Under the pieces are notes generated by a model. It saw only the letters and a program-made list of their open reading frames with translations, was not told where the DNA came from and did no database searches. This document shows positions 1 to 10,300 of a stretch of DNA of 52,154 nucleotides, in pieces. Position 1 is the stretch's first letter. Every line of letters starts with the position of its first letter. The position numbers were made by a program, and so were the translations under genes. The stretch is from Bacteroidales bacterium (GTDB taxonomy: Bacteria > Bacteroidota > Bacteroidia > Bacteroidales > P3): NCBI GenBank assembly GCA_017522105.1, contig JAFXAA010000037.1, positions 1-52,154 of the forward strand, written 5' to 3'.

Positions 1-237
1 CTTAACCGACATTGTCCCATATACCGCGCGTTTGGGCGATGAACAGTAGAGGGCGCTGCGCGACGGCGACATCAGCGGTTTGCCATCGTATACGAGATCA
101 TAAGACATGCCTTCCCAGTCGGCGGTGATGTGCGTCACCAGTCGCCCGTCGGGCGAGGCGAGGGTGTAGGTCTTTTCTTTGGCCGACAGCGTGAGCGTCA
201 GCATCAGGAATGTCAACAGGACTGACAGATGTTTCAT
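1..237 (-). CDS. GH97 family glycoside hydrolase, N-terminal fragment (cut by window edge)
   Basis: Reading leftward from the ATG at 237, 79 codons stay open to the window edge. The product starts with a signal peptide (MKHLSVLLTFLMLTLTLSA). It continues with the SPDGRLVTHI and YDGKPLMSPS pattern of the GH97 N-terminal beta-sandwich, the same module that opens the gene upstream. The start lies 4 bp after the stop of that gene, so the two are almost certainly cotranscribed tandem paralogues. GH97 enzymes are periplasmic alpha-glucosidases or alpha-galactosidases. The catalytic domain is outside the window, so the mechanism and substrate of this copy cannot be judged. Confidence 0.8.
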   Translation of the reverse strand, partial: MKHLSVLLTFLMLTLTLSAKEKTYTLASPDGRLVTHITADWEGMSYDLVYDGKPLMSPSRSALYCSSPKRAVYGTMSVK

Positions 238-241
238 ACGG

Positions 242-2740
242 CTACTTTATTTCGCGGATGCTGACGGCGAAGCCGCCGCAGGGGGCCATACGGAGCTTCA
301 GCTTGCTCTTGCTGGTGACTTTCTTCTTGGTGATGGTGTAGGCCTTGGGATTGTAGCCCTCCTTCTGAGCGGCCTCCCAGCCTATATGCACATCCGACAC
401 ATACCCGCTGGCGTCCTTGGCGTCGGCGTAGATGGTGGCCTCATATTTGACGCCGGGCTTCAGGAAGTCGAGCTTCACTTCCACCTCACGGGCCTCCTCG
501 TCGGTGACACCGCCGATGTACCACGTGTCTCTGGGGATCATCCCATCCAACCCATTAACCCCATTAGCCTCATCTGACCCATAGACAAAGCGCGCTGCAT
601 TGCTGATGACGCCTTTCTTGCCGTCGGCGAGGGTGCCCACACCGTCGGCGGCGAGGTTGAGGGTGGAGGTCTTCGGGTGGCGTGCGGTGACGATATAGTC
701 GCCGATTTCGGCGGCGATATAAATGCTGGTGTCCCAGTCGACGGCCACATCCTTGATGAATTGGAAGGCGTCCATGTGGGGCTCGTAGTGCTCGGGGAAG
801 TCGGCGGCCATCTGCAGCGGTGAGTAGAAGGTGACGTAGAGGCCCAGCTGGTTGCAGATTGTGTGACGCATAAGGTCTCGGTTCCATGGGGCGTTCTTCT
901 CCATGTCGGTCTCGAAAATGCCCGGGGTGTAGTCCATGGGGCCACCCTGCAGACGCGTGAAGGGCAGGATGGTGGTGTGGCCGGGATTGATTCTCCCGCG
1001 GAACTCGGTGCCCATGGCGCTCTCGTTGCCAATCATGTTGGGCCACGTGCGGCACAATCCCGTCGGGCGCACCGCCTCGTGGGCATTGACCATGATTTTG
1101 TGCTTGGCGGCCTCGACGATGGCGCGGTGGTAGTGGTTGATGATGGGTTGGCTGTAGTGGTGCTCGCCGTGGGGCACAATGCGGCCCACGTAGCCACTCT
1201 TGACGGCGTCGTAGCCGTACTTGTTCATCAGGTTATAGGCAGGCTCCATGAAGCGCTCGTAGTTGCTCACCGACGAGCTGCTCTCGTGGTGCATAATGAG
1301 GCGGATGCCCTTGCGGTGGGCGTACTCGTTGAGCGCCGGCAGGTCAAAGTCGGGATAGGGGGTCTGGAAGTCGAAGACGTAGTCCTTGTCCTTGCCGTAC
1401 CAGTCTTCCCAGCCGATGTTCCAACCCTCGATGAGGAGGGCGTCGAAGCCGTGCTCGGCGGCGAAGTCGATGTAGCGGCGCACGTTGGCGTTGTTAGCTC
1501 CGTGGCGGCCGTGGGGCTTGGCCTTAGTGTAGTCGGTGACAGAGCCTTGCAGCGACGGCGGCAGGCTCGGGTCGCCCGGCAGGCGGACAGAAGGGAAGTC
1601 GTTGGTGTAGCCCCACGTGCTGTGGTCGCTGATCATCTCCCACCACACGCCCATGTACTTCACCGGATGTATCCAGCTGACGTCCTCCAAGGCGCACGGC
1701 TCGTTGAGGTTCAGAATCAGGCGCGAGCGCAGCACGTCGGTGGCGCTCTCGCACACCTGGATGGTGCGCCAGGGGGTATAGCAGGGCGACTGCAGTCGGC
1801 CCACATAGCCCGTAGCATCAGGCGTGAGGTGCACCTTGAGGGAGAATGAAGAATGAAGAGTGAAGAATGAAGAATCGGCTGACGCGGCAATAGATTCTTC
1901 ATTCTTCATTCTTGATTCTTCATTTATAATATTCAGGTTCATGGTCGGGAAGTAGAGCACGGCAGCTTCGTGGATATTGATGTAGAGGCCGTCGTCGGTC
2001 TTCATCTGCAGAGCTGTCTGCAGGCCGGTGTCGGAGAAACTCTTCCAGGGCCAGCCGCCGGTGAGGTGGGGATTGTTGTGCAGCTCGCGCACTTGGCTGA
2101 GGCGGCTCTGGGTGTAGTTGAACTCCTGCGTGTCGTAGTCGCCGGGGATCCACCACGCCGTGTGGTCGCCCGTCATGCGGAATTCCGTCAGCTCGTCGGT
2201 GAGCCAGAAGGTGACCAGCGAGTTGGTGATTGCGTTATTGTGTGATTGCGTTAGTGCGTCAGTGCTTGCCGCGTCAGCCTTGCTTTCCGCTTTCTGCGGG
2301 AACTCGTAGCGGAACCCGAGGCCGTCGTCGTAGAGGCGGAAGCGGACCACCATCACCGTCGGCTTGTCCACACGCTTGCCTTCGTGGTCGAGGTAATGGT
2401 TCTGTTCGAGGGTCACCGCCATCTCGTTGTAGTGGTTGCGGATGTTGGACTCCTCGCCCCACACGGGGTGCCACACCTCGTCAAACGAGCTGCGCCGCAC
2501 ATCGCCCACGTGGAAGCCGCTGGCCAGGTCGCTCTTGCGCCACTCCAGGGTGAAGCCCATGCGAGAATCGCGCACCACCGCCTTGCCCTCGCGTTCGAGC
2601 GAGTACATCGGCCGGCCGCCGTCGGCCAGCCAGAAGTGCGCCGCCAATCGTCCGTCGGGACTACGAAGCGTCAGCGTGTCGGCCCCGCGGGCCATCCCGA
2701 TGGCGGCCATGCAAGCCACCAATAAAAGCAACCTTTTCAT
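242..2740 (-). CDS. GH97 alpha-glucosidase (SusB-like, inverting type)
   Basis: An 832-residue exported glycoside hydrolase. I chose the ATG at 2740 because it begins a clear signal peptide (MKRLLLLVACMAAIGMARG); an in-frame start 15 codons earlier is less likely. The order is N-terminal GH97 beta-sandwich (SPDGRLAAHF), central (beta/alpha)8 barrel with the acidic residues, and C-terminal domain. The glutamates in HHES (about residue 486), HEAVRPTG (555), GNES (573) and GTEF (579) have the spacings I recall for SusB Glu439, Glu508, Glu526 and Glu532. These serve as general bases, calcium ligand and acid. The strand with the Asp nucleophile in retaining GH97 enzymes reads KSGYVG here, which supports inversion. 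It is longer than SusB (738 aa), partly because three low-complexity repeat stretches are read in frame (DNA 544-590, 1843-1925, 2222-2300). It follows sstT by 41 bp. Confidence 0.93.
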   Translation of the reverse strand: MKRLLLLVACMAAIGMARGADTLTLRSPDGRLAAHFWLADGGRPMYSLEREGKAVVRDSRMGFTLEWRKSDLASGFHVGDVRRSSFDEVWHPVWGEESNIRNHYNEMAVTLEQNHYLDHEGKRVDKPTVMVVRFRLYDDGLGFRYEFPQKAESKADAASTDALTQSHNNAITNSLVTFWLTDELTEFRMTGDHTAWWIPGDYDTQEFNYTQSRLSQVRELHNNPHLTGGWPWKSFSDTGLQTALQMKTDDGLYINIHEAAVLYFPTMNLNIINEESRMKNEESIAASADSSFFTLHSSFSLKVHLTPDATGYVGRLQSPCYTPWRTIQVCESATDVLRSRLILNLNEPCALEDVSWIHPVKYMGVWWEMISDHSTWGYTNDFPSVRLPGDPSLPPSLQGSVTDYTKAKPHGRHGANNANVRRYIDFAAEHGFDALLIEGWNIGWEDWYGKDKDYVFDFQTPYPDFDLPALNEYAHRKGIRLIMHHESSSSVSNYERFMEPAYNLMNKYGYDAVKSGYVGRIVPHGEHHYSQPIINHYHRAIVEAAKHKIMVNAHEAVRPTGLCRTWPNMIGNESAMGTEFRGRINPGHTTILPFTRLQGGPMDYTPGIFETDMEKNAPWNRDLMRHTICNQLGLYVTFYSPLQMAADFPEHYEPHMDAFQFIKDVAVDWDTSIYIAAEIGDYIVTARHPKTSTLNLAADGVGTLADGKKGVISNAARFVYGSDEANGVNGLDGMIPRDTWYIGGVTDEEAREVEVKLDFLKPGVKYEATIYADAKDASGYVSDVHIGWEAAQKEGYNPKAYTITKKKVTSKSKLKLRMAPCGGFAVSIREIK
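544..590. repeat. 9-bp degenerate tandem repeat inside the GH97 gene
   Basis: On the minus strand about five 9-mers beginning ATGGG or ATGAG follow one another (ATGGGTCAG, ATGAGGCTA, ATGGGGTTA, ATGGGTTGG, ATGGGATGA). The real reading frame turns them into a Gly/Asn-rich stretch (SDEANGVNGLDGM). The period of 9 keeps the frame. It looks like a small in-frame insertion in a surface loop of the enzyme. Confidence 0.6.
1843..1925. repeat. Heptad inverted repeat with GGCTGACGCGG core, in frame inside the GH97 gene
   Basis: The left arm (1843-1876) is a run of GAAGAAT-like heptamers. The right arm (1893-1925) is their inverse (ATTCTTC). A 16-nt loop contains GGCTGACGCGG at 1877-1887. The element is read through in frame and gives a low-complexity Asn/Glu/Ser/Phe-rich insert between two conserved GH97 segments. 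The same core occurs in inverse orientation at 2269-2279, and a degenerate form lies in the glucan synthase gene at 8953-8968. Confidence 0.75.
2222..2300. repeat. Second heptad repeat with inverted CCGCGTCAGCC core, in frame inside the GH97 gene
   Basis: Heptamer-like units of the GATTGCG / TTAGTGC type run up to CCGCGTCAGCC at 2269-2279, the exact reverse complement of the core at 1877-1887. A stretch of a different heptad type (TTTCCGCTTTC) follows. The two arms are not complementary, so this looks like a recombinant of two repeat types. It is read in frame as an Ala/Asn/Ser-rich segment. Confidence 0.6.
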
Positions 2741-2781
2741 ATTTCTGAGTGTTGGATTCTGGATTTTGAATATCTCGTTTC

Positions 2782-4032
2782 TCATTTTTTACTTCTCATT
2801 TTCCGTCTTTCCACTACCCGCTTCCTGCGGTCGTACAGCTCCGCCGTGGCGGTGAAGAAGGCGTCGCCGCTGCTGTTGAGGCATGTCTCCACCGAGTCCT
2901 GCACCACGCCCACGATGAAGCCCACGGCCACGGCCTGCATCGCTATGTCGTTCGGTATGCCGAAGAAGGAGCATGCCATGGGGATCAGCAGCAGGCTCCC
3001 GCCGGCCACCCCCGAGGCGCCGCAGGCACCCAGCGTGGCTATCACCCCGAGGAACAGCGCCGAGGCAAAGCTCACCTCCACGCCCACCGTGTGAGCCACG
3101 GCGAGTGCGAACACTGTGATGGTCACCGCCGCGCCGTCCATGTTGATCGTCGCCCCGAGCGGTATGCTGACGCTGTAGAAGTCCTCGTCCAGACCAAGCT
3201 TCTTGCACAGCGTCATGTTGATGGGTATGTTAGCCGCCGACGAGCGCGTGAAGAAAGCCTGCAGCCCGCTCTCTTTCAGGCATGTGAAGAGTAGCGGATA
3301 GGGGTTGCGGCGCGTCATCAGGAACGAGATGAGCGGGTTGAACACAAAGGCGTTGACCAGCATGCAGCCCACCAGCAACAGCAGCAGGTGGCCGTAGGTG
3401 GAAAAGACCGACAGGCCGTTCTCGCTCACCGTGGTGAACACCAGGCCCATGATGCCGAAGGGCGCAAACTGGATCACCCATTTCACCACGCGCGACACCA
3501 CGTCGCTCAGGTCGTGCACCACATTGACCGTGGCCTTCGATGCTATGGTCTTCAGCGCCACGCCGAGGATGATGCTCCAGAAAAGGATGGCTATGTAGTT
3601 GGCGTCGGCAATGGCGGCCACGGGGTTGCCCACCATGTTGGTCAGCAGGTTGGTGAACACGTCGCCCAGCGAACTCACCGTGGCCTCGATCTCCGTGCTC
3701 CCCTCCAGGTTCAGCGTCACGGGGAAGAGAAAACTGCCCACCACGGCGCACACCGCGGCGATGAACGTGGAGAGCAGGTAGACGCCAATCAGAGTGCGGA
3801 AGCGCCGTCCGAGGCCTCCGTGGGCACGGGCAATGCTCGACATCACCAGCACTGCCACCAGCACTGGCGCTATGCCCTTCAGGGCGCTGACGAACATCCG
3901 CCCCAGGATGCCGATGGCAGTCCAGCCCGGCAGCGTCAGCCCAAGGATGGCGCCGACGGTCAGTCCGACTAAAATGCGCAGCACCAGGCTTGTGTTCGTC
4001 CACATCTTCAGTATGTATTTCAAGGTCTTCAT
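2782..4032 (-). CDS. sstT: Serine/threonine:Na+ symporter, SstT-like (dicarboxylate/amino acid:cation symporter family)
   Basis: A 416-residue inner-membrane transporter, the usual SstT length. It shows about eight hydrophobic helices, and its C-terminal half carries the family signature: the serine-rich re-entrant region near SSAANIPINM, the NMDGAAVTIT motif, the glycine-rich GASGVAGGSLLLIP loop, and NSSGDAFFTA. By family knowledge it couples uptake of serine/threonine to sodium; the exact substrate is inferred. A consensus promoter lies 29 bp upstream at 4061-4092. The GH97 pair follows in the same direction, though import of amino acids and starch breakdown have no obvious direct link. Confidence 0.9.
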   Translation of the reverse strand: MKTLKYILKMWTNTSLVLRILVGLTVGAILGLTLPGWTAIGILGRMFVSALKGIAPVLVAVLVMSSIARAHGGLGRRFRTLIGVYLLSTFIAAVCAVVGSFLFPVTLNLEGSTEIEATVSSLGDVFTNLLTNMVGNPVAAIADANYIAILFWSIILGVALKTIASKATVNVVHDLSDVVSRVVKWVIQFAPFGIMGLVFTTVSENGLSVFSTYGHLLLLLVGCMLVNAFVFNPLISFLMTRRNPYPLLFTCLKESGLQAFFTRSSAANIPINMTLCKKLGLDEDFYSVSIPLGATINMDGAAVTITVFALAVAHTVGVEVSFASALFLGVIATLGACGASGVAGGSLLLIPMACSFFGIPNDIAMQAVAVGFIVGVVQDSVETCLNSSGDAFFTATAELYDRRKRVVERRKMRSKK

Positions 4033-4060
4033 CAGAAAAACGTGTTAGCAAATCAAAATG

Positions 4061-4092
4061 CAAAGGTACGCCTTTTTATCGGAATGGCCAAA
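4061..4092 (-). promoter_or_regulatory. Bacteroidales-type promoter of the sstT-GH97 operon
   Basis: On the minus strand TTTGG (4088-4092) and TACCTTTG (4061-4068) are about 19 nt apart. This matches the -33 TTTG / -7 TAnnTTTG consensus of the Bacteroidota primary sigma factor. It sits 29 bp before the sstT start. Confidence 0.75.
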
Positions 4093-4129
4093 TGCCGGGC
4101 ACGCATTCACTGTTTTGTCGCGCCGTCGC

Positions 4130-4300
4130 CCCAATGCATCCTCCACGGCTCCGGTACGGCCGTTCTTCAGCCGTGGGGCGTAGTTCCGTCGCTTCCGCAA
4201 CGGCACTTCTTCAGTAGTTCTTCAGTAGTTCTTCAGTCAAACACTGAAGAACTACTGAAGAACTACTGAAGAACGGCCGTAGGGGCTCCGTAGGGGAGAG
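4130..4300. repeat. Composite intergenic repeat with 11-bp-period palindrome (copy 1)
   Basis: Three parts are visible. A 44-bp unit (4163-4206) contains GGGGCGTAGTTCCGTCGC. A palindrome follows with 31-bp arms (4207-4237 and 4243-4273) built from TTCTTCAGTAG 11-mers around the loop CAAAC. A tail of CCGTAGGGGCT 11-mers (4274-4300) ends it. Copies of the palindrome occur at 25219-25285 and 40693-40759, with the loop inverted. The gap 4033-4386 holds only this element and the two divergent promoters. Confidence 0.9.
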
Positions 4301-4330
4301 GGGGCGGATTGGAGTGCCGGGCGAAATATT

Positions 4331-4362
4331 TTTGGTCATGTCGCGGATTTTTCGTATCTTTG
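4331..4362 (+). promoter_or_regulatory. Promoter of the glucan synthase gene
   Basis: TTTGG (4331-4335) and TATCTTTG (4355-4362) match the Bacteroidota promoter consensus. The expected transcription start near 4370 leaves a leader of about 17 nt before the ATG at 4387, with no strong Shine-Dalgarno sequence, which is usual in this phylum. Confidence 0.8.
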
Positions 4363-4386
4363 CACTTTGTTTATAACACACATAAA

Positions 4387-7300
4387 ATGAAGAGTGTATA
4401 CGATATATTCAAGCACGGCGTCAAGGAGATAACTTCATACTACATGCTGCTGGTGGAGGAGACCCGCAGCGAGCGTCTTGTGGGCAGTACCAACGAGTGG
4501 GTGCTCGACAACTACTACATGATCAGCGAGCAGGAGAAGGTGCTGAAGGAGGAGCTGAAGGGCGTGGAGCGAGGGAAGTGGAAGGTGGAGAGCGGACGTG
4601 TGGAGATGCTCTGGAAGTTGCTGGAGAGCTACTTGCGCAAGTGCCACCATCAGATAGACAAAGCCCTGCTGTTCCGCTACCTGAGTCAGGTGCAGCAGCG
4701 CGGCAAGGACTACCTGTCCTACCCCGAGGTGACGGCCCTGCTGCCACTGATGAAGACCATCCTCATCAGCGAGCTGGCCGACCTCTGCCGCCAGCTGCGT
4801 GCCGCCAAGGCCTACCACTACAGGCCCACGGACAAGAGCCAGGCCGACATGGAGCACCTCAACGAGGCCGCCCGTTGGAACCTGCAGATGATGAACATCT
4901 TCAACTCGCTGAAGAAGATGACCAAGCTGCCAATGGCCGAATTGATAGACGCCGTGAGCTTCTCGGAACGCATGCTCAAGGCCGAGAAGGCTGGCATGTA
5001 CGACCAGATGCAGGACAAGACCAAGGAGGACTACCGCGCCCAAGTGGTGAGGCTGTCGAAAAGCGGAAAGTGGAAAACAGAGGGTGGAAAGCCGATGTCG
5101 GAGTATGAGCTGGTGAAGACGCTGGTGGCCCAGGCCGACGGGCGCGGCGAGCATGTGGGGTGGCAGCTCTTCCCGCCCAAGTGGTGGAACCTGCGCGCCT
5201 GCCTCTATATCTGCATTGTCGTGCTGGCCTCGCTGGCGGTAGCGTCGGGGGTGGCGGTGCTGGCCACCGTGGGCGCAGGCCTTTCGTGGCTGACGCTGGC
5301 GCTCACCGTTGTGCTGTGGGTGCCGACGAGCCAGGTGGTGATAGACCTCTTCAACTGGCTGCTGGCCAAGCTGCACCGGCCGCGCGGCACCTTCAAGCTC
5401 AAGTTCAAGGACGGGCTTATCCCCAGCGAGTACGCCACGATGGTCATCATGCCCACCATCCTGAAGAACCGTGCCAAGACCGAGGAGCTGCTGGAGCAGC
5501 TGGAGGTGTACTACCTGAGCAACATAAACCGCGGCGAGGGCCGCGACAGCTTCAGCAACGCCAGCGGCCAGAACCTGTACTACACGCTGATAGGCGACGC
5601 CGCGGCCTACAAGGAGGCCGACGCGCCGTGGGACGACGAGGTGGTGGAGGCCGGCCTGGCCAAGGTCAAGGAGTTGAACGAGAAGTACGGAGCCCCGATA
5701 TTCAATTTCGTATACCGCCGGCGCGCATGGAGCGAGGGCGAGCGCACATGGCTGGGCCACGAGCGCAAGCGCGGCGCCATACTGCATTTCAACGACCTGC
5801 TGCTCGGCCAGACGAGCGACGCGGAGCGTGCCGCACGGTTCCGCTGCGAGACTGTCAGCACCTGGCGCGAGGGCACGGTGCCCGACATACAGTTCGTCAT
5901 CACCCTTGACACGGACACCGAGCTGGTGCTCTACTCGGCGCAGAAGCTCATAGGCGCCATGGCGCACCCGCTGAACCGCGCGCGTCTGAGTGCCGACGGG
6001 CGCCGGGTGGACGGCGGCTACGGCATCATGCAGCCGAGGGTGAACGTCGATGTGGAGGTGACCAACAAGAGCCGCTATGCGCAGCTCTTTGCCGGCCTGG
6101 GCGGCCTTGACGTGTACACCACCGCCAGCTTCGAGCTTTACCAGGACATCTTCAATGAGGGCTCGTTCTGCGGCAAGGGCATCTACGACCTGCGCGTGTT
6201 CCAGAAGGTGCTCAAGGGGGCCTTCCCGCAGAACCTCATCCTGAGCCATGACCTGTTGGAGGGCTGCCACATACGCTGCGGGCTCATCAATGACGTGGAG
6301 CTGTTTGACGACAACCCCTCCAACTATATCGACGACGCCAAGCGCCACCACCGCTGGACGCGTGGCGACTGGCAGATAATCTCGTGGCTGGGGCGCAGGG
6401 TGCGCAACGAAAAGGGCGAGCGCGTGAAGAACCAGGTGAACACCATAGGGCGTTGGAAGATATTCGACAACCTGCGCCGCTCGGTGCTGAGCCTGGCGGT
6501 GATGGTGCTGCTGTTCTTCGGCTACGGTGTGGCTGCGGGCACCGCTGAGCATGTGAGCGCGGCATGGTATGCCCTGGCGGCCCTCGCCGTGGTGGCGAGC
6601 CCCATAGTGTTCTTCATCGTGGGTCAGCTCACCAAGCTGCCCAGCTTCGGCCGCCGCTACAAGTACTACATGACCCTCATGCGCGGCTTCAACGTCATTG
6701 TCTACCGTTCGCTGGTGCAGTTTGCCCTGCTGCCCAAGGAGGCGTGGATGTACACCGACGCCGCCGTGCGCGCCTGCTGGCGCATGTGGGTCAGCAAGCA
6801 CGACCTGCTGGCGTGGATCACCAGCGACGAGGCCGCCAAGAGCACCAAGGGCACACTGGGCGACTACGCGGGCAAGTTCTGGTTCAACTATGTGGCGTCG
6901 GCGGCGCTGGCAGCCCTTGTGTGGCTGGCTATGGCCAACCGCGATGCCGTCACGACGGGCGACATAGTGGCCGCCGTGGCCGCCGCCTGCATGTGCATAG
7001 TGTGGTGCGGCGCGCCGTTCTTCATGTACTGGCTCGGCAAGAAATTCCCGCAGGAGAAGAAGACCCTCTCGGCCAAGGAGACCGAGGAGGTACGCCAGCT
7101 GGCCAAAGACACGTGGCACTTCTTCGACAGCCTCATCGCCGAGGAGAACCATTGGCTGGTGCCGGACAACTACCAGCTGGGGCGCGAGCCGCTGACTGAC
7201 TACAAGACCTCGCCGACCAATATAGGCTATTCGCTCACCGCCGTGGTCAGCGCCGCCGAACTGGGCTTCATAAGCCGCAAGGATGCACTCGGCAGGCTGG

Positions 7301-10300
7301 AGCGCATCGTGGACACCGTCACACGGCTGGAGAAGTGGAACGGACACCTCTTCAACTGGTACAGCGTCGACACCCTCAAGGCATTGCCCAACTTCTTCAT
7401 CAGCACGTGCGACTCCGGCAACTTCGTGGCCTGCCTCTATGTGGTTAAGGGATGGCTGGAGAGTGTGGATGGCGAGGGGCGCGGAGAACGTACCGACGCC
7501 TTGATGGCCAAGGTGCAGCGCCTCATTGACCAGACCGACTTCACCAAGCTGTACAACCATGAGCTCGACGTGTTCAGCATCGGCTACGACACTACGGGCC
7601 ACACTTTGCTGCCATACCACTACAACAACTTCGCCAGCGAGGCGCGCCTGACGTCGTTCCTCACCATCGCCCAGGGCGACGCACCCTACAAACACTGGTT
7701 CTGCCTGGACAAGACCCTGGTGCAATACAAAGGCTACAAGGGAGTTGCGTCGTGGTACGGCACCATGTTCGAGTACTTTATGCCGCTCATCTTCCTGCCC
7801 ACCTTCAAGCACACGCTCATGGACGAGACCTACAGCTTCGCCATCCGTGCGCAGCGCGCCTTCATGCGCAATGCCGGCGAGGAGAACATGCCGTGGGGCA
7901 TCAGCGAGACGGCCTACAACGAGCTGGACGACGCGCAGAACTACAAATACCACGCTTTCGGCGTGCCGTACCTCAAGTTCCAGAATACCACGCCCGACCG
8001 CATAGTGCTCTCGCCATACAGCTCGCTGATGGCCATCGGTGTTGACGACCGCGCCGTCTTTGACAACCTGCAGCGCTTCAAGAAACTTGGCATGTATGAC
8101 CAGTACGGCCTCTACGAGAGCTACGACGACGAAGACCATGTGGCCGTCAAGGCCCACTATGCCCACCACCAGGGCATGATTCTGGCTTCGCTGGCCAACT
8201 ACCTCGGCGATAATTGTCTGCAGCGTTGCTTCATGCAGGAGCCCACCATGCGCAGCATGGAGACACTCCTCAAGGAAAAAGCCCAGGTGAAGCCCTACAT
8301 AGACCTCAAGGTGACGCAGTACAAACGCTACCAATACAGCAAGGTGCAGACCGAGAGCGACGCGCGCGACTTTGACACCATTGCCAACGTGCCGGAGATC
8401 GGCGTCATCAGTAACGGCCAGTACACGGTGCTGATGAACGACCGCGGCAGCGGCTTCTCGCGCTACAAGAACATCATGCTGAGCCGTTACCGCAAGATAA
8501 GCGCCGACCACTACGGCACCTATCTCTATGTGCGTAACTTGCGCACCGACAAGCTGTGGTGCAACACCTACGCACCGCTGGATGTCATGCCGGAGAGCTA
8601 TCATGTCAGCTTCGCCAGCGACAAGATGAGTTACCTTCGTGTGGACGATGGCGTGGAGACCAAGACCGAAGTGACGGTGCTGAAAGACCGTAGCGCCGAG
8701 CTGCGCCGCGTGACCTTCACCAACAGCAGCGGACAGGATGTGGACTTGGAGATAACCACCTACGGCGAGGTGCTGCTGGCCCCTGCCGTGGAGGATGAGA
8801 ACCACCGTGTCTTTGCGGGAATGAAGGTGCTGTCGGAATACGACGCCGAGCACGAGGCACTGCTCTTCAGCCGCCCCGGCGACCACGGCAGCCGCCGGTA
8901 CATGCTGCACAAGCTGTGGACAGAGAATGAAGAGTTGCGGACTAAGAATGACGAATCGGCTTTCGCGGATAAGAACTCTTCCATAATAGAATATGAGACC
9001 TCGCGCCTCAAGTTCCTTGGTCGCGGCAACAGCCTGCGCCATGCAGACATCATAGAGAGTCGACGCACGCTGACGGGCACAGTGGGCACCACCTTGGACC
9101 CCATTATGAGCATGCGTCGCCGCCTGCATGTGGCTGCCGGCAAGAGTGTGGAGGCTTATATCCTCACCGGCTATGCCAAAGCCCGCGAGCAGTTGCTGCA
9201 CCTCACCGAGCAGTATCAGGGCTCTGTGGATGTGGAGCACGCTTTCAAGACGGCCTCCGTCTTCAACAACATGCGCACCAGCCTCTCCCTCCTCAAAGGC
9301 AGCCAGATGCGTCTCTACTGCAGCATGGCCAAGTATATGGCTCAGACCGCTACCCTCGGCAACGACCGCAACGCCCTTCTTGCCAAGAACACCCTTTCGC
9401 AGAGTGGCCTATGGCGCTTTGGCATCAGTGGCGACCTCGACATCATCCTTATGGAGGTGGACAGCATGGAACATAGCGGCCACGCCAAGGAGATGCTTCG
9501 GGCTTTCGAGTACTACAAGGTGCATGGCTTGTACCTCGACCTTGTCTTTATCAACGATGCCCCAGAAGGGGAGCGCGACGGCCTGACGCACTTCATCAAC
9601 GGTATGGCCAACACCGAGCACCTCTGGGCCGAGCACAGCCATGCTGGCCGCGTCTATGTGCTCAACGGCAGCGACATTACTGATGCAGAACGCATACTGC
9701 TGCACACCGTGGCCCGCCTGGCGTTCAATACCAGTGACGGCATCACCCTGGCGCAGCAGCTGCGCCGCCTCGAAGTGGCCAACCAGCGCTACCAGGACAA
9801 GATAGAATACCCTGTGCTCAAGCCCCGCAAGGAGTTTCGCGTGTGGAGCGGTCTGGAGTTCTACAACCAGTACGGAGGCTTCGACCGCGACGGTCGCGAC
9901 TATGTGGTGACCAACACCAACACCCCCATGCCGTGGATTAACGTCATGGCTAACGAGCAACACTTCGGCTGCATAGTCAGCTCCACCATGGCGGGCTTTA
10001 CCTTCGCCAACAACGCCCAGCAGTTCAAGCTCACCGGCTGGAGCAACGACATAGTGCGTGACAACGCCAGCGAGATGCTTCTCATCAACAGGCACCAGTT
10101 CCTGCCGGCTACGGCGCGCCACAGCCAGGGCTGGTCGGCTTTCGACGCCGAGTATGACGACCTCACCGTCGCTGTGCGCCTCTTCGTGGCCTGCGACAAG
10201 CCAGAGAAATACTACCAGATACGTCTCACCAACAAGACGGAAGCCCCTGTGGACGTACGGCTCGACATGGTATACAAGCTTGTCCTCGGCATGTGCGAGG

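Noticed and set aside
4130-4300. Insertion sequence or transposon at the palindromic repeats
   Set aside because: No transposase reading frame and no target-site duplication could be seen at any of the three copies.
4435-9240. A 1,601-codon open frame on the minus strand across the glucan synthase gene
   Set aside because: It lies wholly antisense to a gene with clear GT84 motifs, has a His/Val/Gly/Leu-rich composition without recognisable domains, and is explained by high GC and codon bias of the sense strand.
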